Shown here piece by piece: positions 9,674 to 18,853 of a DNA stretch of 64,000 bases. Every line of letters begins with the position of its first letter. The first letter of the stretch is position 1. Both the position numbers and the translations under genes were made by a program. Below the pieces are notes generated by a model. The model was given only the letters and a program-made list of their open reading frames with translations. It had not been told where the DNA came from and did no database searches. Source of the DNA: Oscillatoriaceae cyanobacterium M7585_C2015_266 (lineage in GTDB: Bacteria; Cyanobacteriota; Cyanobacteriia; Cyanobacteriales; Oscillatoriaceae); the NCBI GenBank assembly GCA_015295835.1, contig DVEG01000005.1, positions 1-64,000 of the forward strand, written 5' to 3'.

Positions 9674-11488
9674 ATGCGTGACTTTTTAAAATATACCTTT
9701 GCCAGTCTGGTAGGAAGCTTGCTCGGGCTCGTACTGTTATCGACACTGGGAATAGTGGGGCTAATGTCGATAATAATCGCCGCCACATTCAGCGACAGTA
9801 GCCCCAAAGTCGAAGACAAATCGGTGCTGGTTTACGATTTGTCACTGAAAATTACCGACAGCAAGCCAATATCAACAACAGGAGAAGTAATCCAACAAGC
9901 CCTCTTTGACGAGGCTGGCGAATCTATAACCTTGCGGGAGGTTCTCAATGCGCTCGACAAAGCTACAAAAGACTCGCGAATCGCAGCGATTTTCCTGCAA
10001 GGCAGCACGAGTGACACAAAAAATGGCTTCGCCACTCTCAAGGAAGTGCGCTCAGCCCTAGAAAGGTTCCGCAAAGCAGGCAAAACTATTATAGCTTATG
10101 ATCAGGATTGGACGGAGGAAGAATATTTTCTCGGTTCGGTAGCAAATACTGTAGTGGTGAATCCCCTCGGTCAAGTGGAAATAAACGGGTTCAGTTCCCA
10201 GACAATGTTTCTGACAGGGGCACTACAAAAGTACGGCATCGGTGTGCAGGTGGTGCGGGTTGGAAAATATAAGTCGGCAGTGGAACCGTTCGAGCGCACT
10301 AAGTTAAGCCCTGAGAATAAACAACAGATTGAAAAAATGCTTGGGGATTTGTGGGGAGAATTCCGTACAAGTGTGGGTAAATATAGACAGTTGAGCCCAC
10401 AACAGGTGCAGGCGATCGCAGACAGTCAAGGTATACTAATGGCTCAACAAGCGCGCGCTCGCCGATTAGTCGACAAAGTTGCTTATTTTGACGAATTGAT
10501 TGCCGAACTCAAAAAACTCTCTGGCAAAGATGACAAAGAAAACTTCTTCCGTCAAATCAGCTTACCTGCCTACATCAAAGTCAGCGAAGCCAATATCAAA
10601 AGCAGCCGCAACAGTAAAAACCGCATAGCTGTACTTTATGCCGAGGGCAATATTGTAGATGGCGAAGGAGGTTCGACAGATGTCGGTGGCGAGCGCCTCG
10701 CTAAAGAACTGCGGAAACTCCGCCTCGACAAAAATATCAAAGCCGTTGTTTTGCGAGTAAACAGCCCCGGCGGCAGTGCTACCGCCTCTGAGGTGATTCA
10801 GCGGGAAGTGAAACTTACTCGCGAAGCCAAGCCGGTAGTTGTCTCAATGGGCAACTATGCTGCATCTGGAGGTTACTGGATTTCTACCTATGGTAACCGC
10901 ATCTTTGCCGAATCGACGACAATTACGGGTTCGATTGGGGTATTCGGGTTGCTGCCAAATGTGCAACAATTGGCTAATAATAATGGTATCACTTGGGATG
11001 TAGTCAAAACCGGCCGCTATGCCGACGCTGAAACCGTTTTTCGTCCCAAAACTGAGCAAGAAATCGCTATTTATCGTCAGTTTGTAGAGAAAATTTATGA
11101 GCAATTTTTAAATAAAGTTGCTGAATCCCGTAATCTCCCTAAAGAAAATGTCGCAGCGATCGCTCAGGGGCGAATTTGGTCCGGCATAGAAGCAAAAAAA
11201 ATTGGCTTAGTTGACGAAATCGGCGGTTTGCAAGACGCTATCCAAGCAGCAGCAAAGTTGGCCAATTTGCAAGACAACTGGGAAATTGACGAGTATCCCA
11301 AATCCCGCAGTATAGAAGAGCGGATTTTGCAAAAACTTCTTGGCGCTAAAGCTTCCCGCAATCACAGGCGCCTCGATCCTTTGACGGCACAGTGGCAGCT
11401 ACTCCAGCAAGAGCTGGCGGCTCTACAAACTTTTAATGATCCGAAAGGGGTTTACGCTCGCTTGCCTTTTAATTTTCGCATCGATTGA
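9674..11488 (+). CDS. sppA: Signal peptide peptidase SppA, long two-domain form
   Basis: Membrane-bound S49 serine protease that degrades cleaved signal peptides; in cyanobacteria SppA has also been linked to thylakoid protein turnover at high light. An N-terminal transmembrane helix (about residues 8-38) is followed by two tandem S49 domains. The catalytic lysine lies in GKYKSAVEPFERT (K200) and the nucleophilic serine in NYAASGGYW (S398), in different domains as in the 67-kDa E. coli type. I favour the ATG at 9674 (MRDFLKYTF); an ATG at 9665 and a TTG at 9656 are also in frame. A terminator follows. Confidence 0.93.
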   Translation: MRDFLKYTFASLVGSLLGLVLLSTLGIVGLMSIIIAATFSDSSPKVEDKSVLVYDLSLKITDSKPISTTGEVIQQALFDEAGESITLREVLNALDKATKDSRIAAIFLQGSTSDTKNGFATLKEVRSALERFRKAGKTIIAYDQDWTEEEYFLGSVANTVVVNPLGQVEINGFSSQTMFLTGALQKYGIGVQVVRVGKYKSAVEPFERTKLSPENKQQIEKMLGDLWGEFRTSVGKYRQLSPQQVQAIADSQGILMAQQARARRLVDKVAYFDELIAELKKLSGKDDKENFFRQISLPAYIKVSEANIKSSRNSKNRIAVLYAEGNIVDGEGGSTDVGGERLAKELRKLRLDKNIKAVVLRVNSPGGSATASEVIQREVKLTREAKPVVVSMGNYAASGGYWISTYGNRIFAESTTITGSIGVFGLLPNVQQLANNNGITWDVVKTGRYADAETVFRPKTEQEIAIYRQFVEKIYEQFLNKVAESRNLPKENVAAIAQGRIWSGIEAKKIGLVDEIGGLQDAIQAAAKLANLQDNWEIDEYPKSRSIEERILQKLLGAKASRNHRRLDPLTAQWQLLQQELAALQTFNDPKGVYARLPFNFRID

Positions 11489-11512
11489 CCAAAAAACTTA
11501 AAAGTGAACAAT

Positions 11513-11541
11513 AAGGGAGAACAAAATTCTCCCCTTTTTTT
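11513..11541 (+). terminator. Terminator of sppA
   Basis: The stem GGGAGAA (11515-11521) / TTCTCCC (11527-11533) with a 5-base loop is followed by a run of seven T. It lies 27 bases after the sppA stop codon. Confidence 0.88.
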
Positions 11542-11949
11542 GTTAACAAAACTTTATAATTCAAATTGCATTTTAAAGATAAAACCACAAACTATAAATC
11601 ATCAATAAAATGAATTAAGTATTATTTTATTGATGAATTTATGCAAGCAAATGACGCCCATGGATGTCAGCAGCCAATGAAACAGATAAAATAATATTAG
11701 ATTTTAAGCTTGATATATTTCCAGAGTCTTACCGGCACCGACGAGAAACGGTGGCAATGCGATTAAAATGGGAAACCAACTAAAAGTCGATATTACTTGG
11801 GAAAAGAGCAGTAGTTTCTGGCTTGATTTGACAGAAATTGTCGGCATAAAGTTAACCGAAACCTCTCTTTTCTATTATCCGTAGATTCGGCAAGCAAAAA
11901 GCTTCTGAATCATCGAAAATCAGGGTTTATCGAATATTTAGGGGGAGCC
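11542..11949 (+). other. Gene-free stretch upstream of the hybrid kinase
   Basis: About 400 AT-rich bases. The only open frame is a 38-codon one at 11768-11884 that starts MGNQLKVDITW. It has no ribosome-binding site and matches nothing I recognise; it could be a gene remnant. Just before the kinase gene, AGGGGGAG at about 11940-11947 serves as its ribosome-binding site. Confidence 0.4.
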
Positions 11950-13440
11950 ATGACGTCAATTAACATCGAAAAAGCCAAAATATTGATAGTCGATGATAGT
12001 TCAATTAATTTGAAATTTCTATCAAATACAATAGCTTCGGAAGGATGGGAAATCATAGTTGCAACAGATGGCGATACAGCAATCAAGCAAGCAGAATACG
12101 CTCAACCAGATTTAATTTTATTGGATGTAATGATGCCGGGAATAGACGGGTTTGAAACTTGCGATCGCCTGAAAGCCAATGCTGCTACTTCCCACATTCC
12201 CGTTATTTTTATGACAGCTCTATCTAACCCCATTGATAAAGTAAAAGGCTTGTCAATAGGGGCAGTTGATTATATTACCAAGCCATTTCAAAAAGAAGAA
12301 TTAATTGCTCGGCTTAAATTACACTTAAAACTAAATTATTTAACCAAGGAATATGCTACTCAAAATCAATTATTGAAACAGGAAATTGCCGAAAGAATTG
12401 CAGCAGAAACAGCACTACAACAGTTAGCAGAAGAGTTAGAGAAAAAAGTCGAACAGCGTACGGCTGAACTGAAAAAAGCCCTGCAAGAGTTGCAGCAGAC
12501 TCAAATACAATTAGTCCAAAATGAAAAAATGTCTACCCTTGGTCAATTGGTAGCAGGAGTTGCCCACGAGATAAACAATCCAGTCAATTCGATTTCTGGG
12601 AATCTCAAATATCTTGAGAACTATTTATATCAGATTTTAAAAATTTTAAAGCTATACATTGATAAATACCCAGAGCTAGACAAAGAAATTCAATCTGAAA
12701 TTCAAAGCTTTGATTTAGAATTTTTAATGGAAGATCTGCCCTACCTGCTCAAATCTCTGAAAGCAGGAACGGAAAGCATACTGAATATTAGCAAGTCTCT
12801 CAGGTTATTTTCGCGAGCAGATAACACTACTAAAATTGCTTTTAATATTCACGAAGGAATTGAAAGTACATTATTAATTTTAAAGCACCGACTCAAAGCT
12901 AATAAAAACCGCCCAGAAATAAAAGTAATTGCCAAATATGGAAACCTACCGCTGATTGATTGCTATCCGGGACAACTCAATCAAGTATTTATGAATATCC
13001 TAGCCAACGCGATTGACGCACTAGAAGATCAGGGAAAATGGTGCTTGGCAGATGAAAAGGAAAATCAATACCCAATCCAGAATACCAAATGTCCGACTAT
13101 TTGGATTCGCACCGAAATCAGCGCCGATAATAAAAATGTAATTATCTCCATTAAAGATAATGGTCCTGGAATGTCTCCCGAAGTTATGAAACGGGCATTT
13201 GAGCAACTATTTACCACTAAAAAAGTGGGAGCTGGTACAGGATTGGGGCTGTCGATTTCTCGCCAAATTGTGGAGGAAAAACATCAGGGCAAGTTGAGCT
13301 GTATTTCGGCACCAGGAGAAGGTGCAGAATTTATTATTGAGCTGCCGATATCCTCCACTCCCAAGAATGAAGATAAACTGAAAAAGCCCGACGAAAGCGG
13401 GCTGAATAACATGTCACTTCAGTTACAGATGAGAGGTTAG
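11950..13440 (+). CDS. Hybrid two-component protein: receiver domain plus histidine kinase
   Basis: An N-terminal REC domain (about 10-125) carries the acidic pair D15-D16 and phospho-acceptor D59 in LILLDVMMPG. A coiled-coil linker follows at about 130-190, then a HisKA segment with the H-box VAGVAHEINNPVN (H206), then an HATPase domain with the N-box (FMNILANAIDAL) and the G-boxes DNGPGMS and GTGLGLSIS. No membrane segment is present, so this is a cytoplasmic kinase controlled by its own receiver, an arrangement common in cyanobacteria. No cognate partner is encoded nearby. A strong ribosome-binding site precedes the ATG. Its stop codon overlaps that of the convergent GDYXXLXY gene. Confidence 0.93.
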   Translation: MTSINIEKAKILIVDDSSINLKFLSNTIASEGWEIIVATDGDTAIKQAEYAQPDLILLDVMMPGIDGFETCDRLKANAATSHIPVIFMTALSNPIDKVKGLSIGAVDYITKPFQKEELIARLKLHLKLNYLTKEYATQNQLLKQEIAERIAAETALQQLAEELEKKVEQRTAELKKALQELQQTQIQLVQNEKMSTLGQLVAGVAHEINNPVNSISGNLKYLENYLYQILKILKLYIDKYPELDKEIQSEIQSFDLEFLMEDLPYLLKSLKAGTESILNISKSLRLFSRADNTTKIAFNIHEGIESTLLILKHRLKANKNRPEIKVIAKYGNLPLIDCYPGQLNQVFMNILANAIDALEDQGKWCLADEKENQYPIQNTKCPTIWIRTEISADNKNVIISIKDNGPGMSPEVMKRAFEQLFTTKKVGAGTGLGLSISRQIVEEKHQGKLSCISAPGEGAEFIIELPISSTPKNEDKLKKPDESGLNNMSLQLQMRG

Positions 13441-14192
13441 AAACGATAATTGCGATTATACACCCAAAAGCTAACTGGCACAGCATAACCTCGCTCATCT
13501 ACTTTTATTTCTACAACAAAAGGTTGCGGCTGCGCAGGTGCTTCAGTTTGGCGTTGCTGAGCTTTGCTGATTTCATTATTAATGCGATCGCGTTCTTTTT
13601 CTGGTATGTAATAAGTTTCCAAACCGTATTCTATTCGCCAGCCGTTGTATTTACCCTTGAGAGCTACCTGATTTTCTGGCAATAAAGAAGGGCGTTTAAT
13701 ACTCACTCTTACCGGCTTCCAAGGTTGCGGGCGCCCAGAATAATTAGAGGATTTCGGTTTTTCCAAAATCACATAAAAACTAATTCCCGCATCGATTTTT
13801 TTCTCCTCTTTGCAATTTTCTATTTCTACTTGTTCTGGCTGACAGGGAATAATTGTTCCCGGCAATTCTTTCCAACCAGGTAGTTTTTTCAGATTATTGG
13901 GGAGAGAAATATCATAACTGAGAGTCTGATAATAGCCTGTAAGAAAATTATAAGGGTCTACTGGTGCTGTCTGTAAAATAACAGTTTTTCCTGTCATGTA
14001 GGTATAAACAGATTGTGCGGGTACGGCAGCAATTAGCGCAGTTTGGAAAAGCAAGGGTACCCACAGTCGCCAAGCTTGCATTGGCTTTTTGGGGGTTTGC
14101 CAATTAACCGTAGACTCGTTATCTTTTTCACTTTCAGGGGCTAATTTTTGTTCTAACACTTCTGATTGGGAATCTTCGCGATTAGAAGTCAT
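13437..14192 (-). CDS. GDYXXLXY-family membrane-anchored protein
   Basis: A 251-residue protein with a polar N-terminus of about 40 residues, one hydrophobic helix at about 42-62 and a larger domain probably outside the membrane. Residues about 84-95 read LTGYYQTLSYDIS, a variant of the GDYxxLxY motif that names this family. The family is known to pair with DUF2157 membrane proteins, and here its start codon overlaps the stop of the DUF2157 gene (14189-14192, ATGA-type), implying translational coupling. Function is not established for the family. Its own stop overlaps that of the convergent kinase gene. Confidence 0.8.
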   Translation of the reverse strand: MTSNREDSQSEVLEQKLAPESEKDNESTVNWQTPKKPMQAWRLWVPLLFQTALIAAVPAQSVYTYMTGKTVILQTAPVDPYNFLTGYYQTLSYDISLPNNLKKLPGWKELPGTIIPCQPEQVEIENCKEEKKIDAGISFYVILEKPKSSNYSGRPQPWKPVRVSIKRPSLLPENQVALKGKYNGWRIEYGLETYYIPEKERDRINNEISKAQQRQTEAPAQPQPFVVEIKVDERGYAVPVSFWVYNRNYRF

Positions 14193-15616
14193 AGAGAATT
14201 CTCCTTTGAAGGTTTTAACCTTGATGAATAGCGCTCAAACCATAATCCGGCTGCTATAACAGCTATGCCACACGCAAAAAAAGCAAGCGCTTTTAAGATT
14301 AAGTCGGTATTGTATTCGATTGTGCGGCTGATAATTTGCAGCGTCAATAGCAGCATTCCGCCCCAAAAAAAGCGGCGATTTGTTATTGTCAGCCCTTCCC
14401 GAATTAATGCTGTAGCTAAAAAGAATAGCAACAGGTTAAAAATGAAAACAGTCAGTTCTGGAATTGGGTAAATACTCAGGTTAAAGATAGAAGTTAAAGT
14501 GGCGATCGCCATCAAAAAGGCGACAAATTTTGAAGTCAGAATCGTGCTCTTACTGAGCTTATTTTTTTTCTCGCGACGTGCTAGAGAAAACCATTCCCAG
14601 ATAGCAATAGCGCCGAGAATGATGATATCAATTATCAATGGCCTGCTCAGCAACTTTGAAATTTCCACTGTCTGGCTGGGGAAATTAGACCACAAATTAA
14701 AAGAAGAAAAATAAAATAAAATACTAAGAAAAACCAGAGCTAAACGGCGAGCGAGGGGTTGAAAAATCCGGCTGCATAAAAAAGTTGGAAAATTTCTGTC
14801 ATCGTAGCCCCATAATAGAGCTGGCGGCAATGTGTAAGCGAGCGCAAAGAAAAAACCAGGAGCTATATTCAACCCTTGACTGATAGAGGTAAGCAGGGGA
14901 AAAATCACGGCATTTGCTCCCAGGGCAAAAATTATTCGCGAGCGGCACCAATAGGCAAGGGGAATAAATAACAAAGTCGCCGCTAACGGTGCATGTTGAA
15001 TGAGTATCTGTACCCAAGAAATATCCTGTTTTGAATTCCAATCAAATACACTAAGCAAATAACCGCAACCCGAAAGGAGGATTGCCATAACCCCAAGAGA
15101 AGTCAAACGTAGGCTGTAAGCCATTGCCAACACTCCCAGCCCCCAAACCAAGTAGAGCTCGAATAGGGAACCACCGATGTGGAACATCTGCGCCATCAGC
15201 GCCATATTCGCTCCCAAGAGGATTGCTCCCAACAGCAACAACCCCTCCCCCAGCCGCTGCTGCCAGCCGGTTTGAGAGGGTTCTGTGTTGATTTTGGCGT
15301 TGGATACAGGAGCAATTCGCCACAGATAGAATCCCGCTGCATTCACGCCAACAAACACGCTAAGCAATAGCATGACGCGAAATTCCCGGGACCACACTTG
15401 CCAATTTGCTGCCACGAAAGCGATCGCACCCAAACCTAGCAGGATTCCCCCCAACCCCATGAAAATACCGATAAAGCGATTGCGCGCTGCTATTTCCAGA
15501 CTGTCAAATTGATAGCGTTCTTCTAATTGTCGATACAGCTGTGCATCAATCAGCCCCTCAGCCCGCCATTGTTCGACTTCTTGGCGTAACTGGTAGCGAA
15601 ATTTTTCTGAAACCAT
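14189..15616 (-). CDS. DUF2157 multi-span membrane protein, copy 1
   Basis: A 475-residue integral membrane protein with about twelve hydrophobic segments. The N-terminal 45 residues are polar and contain EGLIDAQLYRQLEERY, the short helical region typical of DUF2157. The first transmembrane segment is FIGIFMGLGGILLGLGAIAFVA. It ends in the overlap with the GDYXXLXY gene and is probably in one operon with it. A related but diverged paralogue lies directly upstream (15905-17386). Function is unknown; a membrane complex of DUF2157 with GDYXXLXY is an inference from the gene coupling. Confidence 0.82.
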   Translation of the reverse strand: MVSEKFRYQLRQEVEQWRAEGLIDAQLYRQLEERYQFDSLEIAARNRFIGIFMGLGGILLGLGAIAFVAANWQVWSREFRVMLLLSVFVGVNAAGFYLWRIAPVSNAKINTEPSQTGWQQRLGEGLLLLGAILLGANMALMAQMFHIGGSLFELYLVWGLGVLAMAYSLRLTSLGVMAILLSGCGYLLSVFDWNSKQDISWVQILIQHAPLAATLLFIPLAYWCRSRIIFALGANAVIFPLLTSISQGLNIAPGFFFALAYTLPPALLWGYDDRNFPTFLCSRIFQPLARRLALVFLSILFYFSSFNLWSNFPSQTVEISKLLSRPLIIDIIILGAIAIWEWFSLARREKKNKLSKSTILTSKFVAFLMAIATLTSIFNLSIYPIPELTVFIFNLLLFFLATALIREGLTITNRRFFWGGMLLLTLQIISRTIEYNTDLILKALAFFACGIAVIAAGLWFERYSSRLKPSKENSL

Positions 15617-15904
15617 ATTTTATGGGCTCTATTGTTTGAAAGAATTAGCTTGATTGTTCTAATCTGTCACTGTTTTGATAGTTTAAAAACAGGACTATGA
15701 CACAACTAAAGTTGTCATATTCCTTGGCTTGACGGTAGATTGCCTCAATGTGTTGCCCCCGCCTCGGGTGCGAGCAAGCAACCGACAATTTTTACGACTG
15801 TTGAGTTATAGCGACGGGAATTAAACTATAAAAATTCTTAACTGGTAGATGCGGCTTTGGCAGCAGCGAGCGCCCTTTTGCTTAGGTTATAAAAACATCC
15901 AGAG

Positions 15905-17386
15905 TCAGCGAGGGAGTATGTCACGAGCAGCCCTACCGGGAAAAAAGCGCGCAGCAGCCATCCCCCAATCTCCCAATCCCCGCAATCCTGGCTGTTTTAA
16001 ACCAGAGCAGATTCGTAAACAAAAACCGATAGCGAAAAAGGCAGCACCGCTTGCAAGCAAGCCCACAGAGATCGCTTCTAGAGTGCTAGCGTATTCGAGT
16101 AAGCGGCTGAGCAGTTGTAGAATAAGCAACCCCAAACCGAACCACAAAGCTTGTGTTTTTCCTGCCGTGCCAGCACGAATCAAACCAGCAGCGAGGAGAA
16201 ACAACAGCGCGTTGAAAATTAGGGTAGCGAGCGCACCAATCGGGCTGATACCGAGATGCCAGAATTGTGCCAGGGCAGCAATAGCAATCAAGCAAGCGAG
16301 AATGTTACTGGTGCGGCTAGCATTACTGCCTTCAGGGCGTCGTCGCCAAAAAAGTGCTACCCAACCGCCTGCAATTAATAGCACGTCGAAGAGATAGAGT
16401 AATCCTTCCTGTAGCTCTGCCGGATCGATAGCCTCTTTGAGAGAAAGGGTTTGGGTGTTATCTGCCCAGAAGCTATGGAAAGAGAGAATGTAAAAAGCGA
16501 TCGCAAGAAATACCAGTGCTAGGGAGCGAGCGTCGCGGCGAAAAGACGGAAAAATTTTGGGTGAAAGATGAGGGAATTTGCTTGTGCGCCGGAGATAGAG
16601 GGAGTCGTCATAGCTCCACAGCAAGGCGGGTGGGAGGGCGATTGCGATCGCTGCCGTCCAATGTAGTGGCACACCCACCGCTGCAAATGCCGCCCACAAA
16701 TTTACTTCTAGCGAGCCGCAAAGAGTCAGCGCCGCCAGGATAAACACCGGGCGCGACTGACACCAGTAGGCGAGGGGTACGAATAGCAAAGCCGCGAATA
16801 TAGGAGCGTGTTGTACTATAGCTTGTAGCCAGGAAAATTGCCCTGCTCCTAGCTCGAACCAAGCTAGCCAGTAGCCCAGCCCTATTAGTATGATTGCTAA
16901 TCCGCCAGTTCTTGCTAAGCGCAGGCTGTAGGATATTGCCAGCACCCCTACCCCCCAGCTTGCTAACAGCTCGGCAATTGAACCATTGACGTGAAATAGC
17001 AATCGTATCAGAATCAGGTTGGCTCCTAAAACTAGGGTACTCAGGAATAACAATCTTTTGCCTAGTTCTTTTTGCCAGTTGCTTGCCGATGCCGTTGAAG
17101 TTTGTCGCCACAGGCAGAAGCCGGCTACATTCAGAGCGATAAATAGGCTTAATAGCAGCAAGATTTTTAGTTCCCGCGTACAATTTGGCCACAATGCTGC
17201 TAAAATTGCGCTCGCTGCCAGCGTCAGGAAAATCACTCCTGCGCCGATGATAATTGCGATCGCTTCTGGTATATCTTGGTGCTTCGTCACTGCTGCTTTA
17301 CTTTTTCCCGAGCAGTTTCCGGATATATTGACGGAGCCGTCGAGTTCGTTTTCCTCTGAGACTTGGTGGAATTTATCTGAAACCAT
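15905..17386 (-). CDS. DUF2157-like multi-span membrane protein, copy 2
   Basis: A paralogue of the next gene downstream. It shares the start MVSDKF (compare MVSEKF), the segment order, WPNCTRELKILLLLSLFIALN against a similar stretch, and an ALLFVPLAYWCQSR motif matched by ATLLFIPLAYWCRSR. The polar N-terminal part is diverged and lacks the EGLIDAQLYRQLEERY helix of copy 1. I set the start at the ATG at 17386 by alignment with copy 1; an ATG five codons upstream (17401) is also possible. The last 25 or so residues are not matched in copy 1 and are encoded by a short tandem repeat. No GDYXXLXY partner follows this copy directly. Confidence 0.78.
   Translation of the reverse strand: MVSDKFHQVSEENELDGSVNISGNCSGKSKAAVTKHQDIPEAIAIIIGAGVIFLTLAASAILAALWPNCTRELKILLLLSLFIALNVAGFCLWRQTSTASASNWQKELGKRLLFLSTLVLGANLILIRLLFHVNGSIAELLASWGVGVLAISYSLRLARTGGLAIILIGLGYWLAWFELGAGQFSWLQAIVQHAPIFAALLFVPLAYWCQSRPVFILAALTLCGSLEVNLWAAFAAVGVPLHWTAAIAIALPPALLWSYDDSLYLRRTSKFPHLSPKIFPSFRRDARSLALVFLAIAFYILSFHSFWADNTQTLSLKEAIDPAELQEGLLYLFDVLLIAGGWVALFWRRRPEGSNASRTSNILACLIAIAALAQFWHLGISPIGALATLIFNALLFLLAAGLIRAGTAGKTQALWFGLGLLILQLLSRLLEYASTLEAISVGLLASGAAFFAIGFCLRICSGLKQPGLRGLGDWGMAAARFFPGRAARDILPR
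15962..15988. repeat. Short tandem repeat (STRR-like) inside the 3' end of a gene
   Basis: Repeated CCCAAT/CCCCAAT-type units lie side by side (CCCCCAATC, TCCCAATCC, CCGCAATCC). Short tandemly repeated sequences of this sort are dispersed in cyanobacterial genomes. This copy encodes the GLGDWG-like tail of DUF2157 copy 2. Confidence 0.6.
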
Positions 17387-17497
17387 CTCGAATAGGCTCA
17401 TCTCTTTGAGAATATTTTCTCTTTTTCGGGCGCTACTTGCAAAGCTCCCCCACCGCTTCTTTCTTGGGAAAGAAACCCCATCTTACAAACAAACCCT

Positions 17498-17512
17498 GTT
17501 TCTTTTAGAAAC
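17498..17512. repeat. Small palindrome GTTTCT-TTT-AGAAAC
   Basis: A 6-base perfect inverted repeat with a 3-base loop sits in a 203-base spacer among AAACCC/CCCGTTT-like words. It resembles a decayed copy of the GAAACCCGGTTTC-type dispersed repeats of filamentous cyanobacteria. No gene function is implied. Confidence 0.4.
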
Positions 17513-17604
17513 CCGTTTTACTCGTTTTCTTAAAAATATCGTCTCTCTGGTTCTGTTTTGTAAAAACCAGAAATAAGCTATATAAGATATTTTTTATCCT
17601 CTGC

Positions 17605-18102
17605 CTATTGCTTCCCCTTGCCAGCCTTTTGCCGCAGCGCCTCAATAATTTTGACATTGGCAGCAGGAAACGTAAATTTATCGATTTCATCTAATGTCAC
17701 CCAGCGAATTTCATCGCATTCAATTGCTTGGGGTTCTCCTGAAATCAGGCGGCAGTTATAGACATTGAGGGTGACGCGAAAATCAGTATAGGTGTAATCG
17801 ATGGTAATTAAGTGTTCGCCGACTTCAATAACGATACCTAATTCTTCCAGAATCTCCCGCTGAATGCACGCTTCCAGAGTTTCACCCTCTTCCTTTTTGC
17901 CGCCGGGAAACTCCCACAAGCCGCCCAGCAGCCCGCTTTGCTTACGTTTGTCGATTAAAATTTCTCCGCAGTCATTCCAGATAACAGCAACGCCGATATT
18001 TTTGTGGGGGATGGGGGCTAGCTCTTGGCGCATGGGCAGCTTTAATTGTATCCTTAAAGATTCTAAGCCTAGCAGTGTATCTGCCACGGACAAATTAAGC
18101 AA
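17605..18102 (-). CDS. Nudix hydrolase, MutT-like (8-oxo-dGTP diphosphatase candidate)
   Basis: A Nudix fold protein with a complete box at residues 67-90: G68 then the R82-E83-x2-E86-E87-x-G89 core (REILEELG). GGLWEFPGGKKEEGE before it is characteristic of the MutT/MutY-C group, pointing to nucleotide-pool cleaning, that is hydrolysis of 8-oxo-dGTP. The frame starts with 24 residues that family members usually lack; MRQELAPIPHK, beginning at 18030, may be the true start. The substrate remains an inference. It is transcribed in the same direction as DUF760 and the DUF2157 genes but separated by about 200 bases on each side. Confidence 0.85.
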   Translation of the reverse strand: MLNLSVADTLLGLESLRIQLKLPMRQELAPIPHKNIGVAVIWNDCGEILIDKRKQSGLLGGLWEFPGGKKEEGETLEACIQREILEELGIVIEVGEHLITIDYTYTDFRVTLNVYNCRLISGEPQAIECDEIRWVTLDEIDKFTFPAANVKIIEALRQKAGKGKQ

Positions 18103-18346
18103 GCCAAAAATCTTGCCTCCTAGCTTTTTGATCCTAATCCTAGGGTTTGGAAATCCAAGGGGCGCTGCCTTATTTCACTGAGCGCGAGCGCACTTGTTGC
18201 CAATTGCCGACGCCACCTTACGCGGCAAATCCCCTCTATTATACTAAGCCACACCTGGAAAAAGATAAACTTCGGCAGACTCCCTGCACAGCCTGCCGAG
18301 CCGTTTCAACGTTAAACCCTTAACACTGTCTGCACGCTTTCGTTGT

Positions 18347-18688
18347 TTATTCTTCATTCTGGCAGCTCTCAGCCGCTTGCAAGGATTTTTCAAACTGCAT
18401 CCTCTGTTCGGCATTACGCAAGAAATAACCGCTAATCATTGCCGAGGCGAGGAGCCTGCCTAGATGTTCGCGACTGGTGGTTACTGTGATCCCGAAGTGT
18501 TCGGAAGGGAGATTGCCCAGCAATCCTACTATGTTGCGTTCCATCACCTGAAACACTTCAGCCGAGGCTGGTTTTGATAACTGTGCGATCGTTTCCGGGC
18601 TTAGGGATTGGACATAGTGCCACAGCAAATTACCCACTTCTGGTTCGCTGCCATAGGAATCAGGAGTGCGATTGGATGGGTTGATCAT
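18347..18688 (-). CDS. DUF760 protein
   Basis: A 113-residue protein of the DUF760 family, found in cyanobacteria and plastid-containing plants. Recognisable parts are LLWHYVQSLSPETIAQLSKP, EVFQVMERNIVGLLGNLP and LGRLLASAMISGYFLRNAEQ. It is all-helical in character, soluble, with no signal peptide. Function is unknown. It lies downstream of the sigma factor gene and is separated from it by a long nested hairpin, so it probably has its own promoter. Confidence 0.85.
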   Translation of the reverse strand: MINPSNRTPDSYGSEPEVGNLLWHYVQSLSPETIAQLSKPASAEVFQVMERNIVGLLGNLPSEHFGITVTTSREHLGRLLASAMISGYFLRNAEQRMQFEKSLQAAESCQNEE

Positions 18689-18853
18689 ATTGTACCTCCT
18701 AGCAGCTTCTGCTGCCCCCCTAAAGATCTCAATTTGTTAGTATTGGAATGGGGAAAGAGTTTTAGTTATGCTTCTACATATTAATGTAGCAATCCTATAG
18801 CCTGCCGAATAGTAGGCGGAACCGAACCAAAATGGGCCGCTCTCCCAATTTAA

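Noticed and set aside
15703-15725. Imperfect palindrome TATGAC-AC-AACT...AGTTGTCATA between the DUF2157 copies
   Set aside because: A two-base bulge and no T-run; too weak to call a terminator or operator.
15849-16397. A 182-codon frame opposite the 3' end of DUF2157 copy 2
   Set aside because: It is antisense to a membrane-protein gene. Its A/K/P/R-rich product is what the reverse complement of hydrophobic codons gives.
17019-17576. A 185-codon frame opposite the 5' end of DUF2157 copy 2
   Set aside because: Antisense shadow that runs into the spacer; no ribosome-binding site and no protein pattern.
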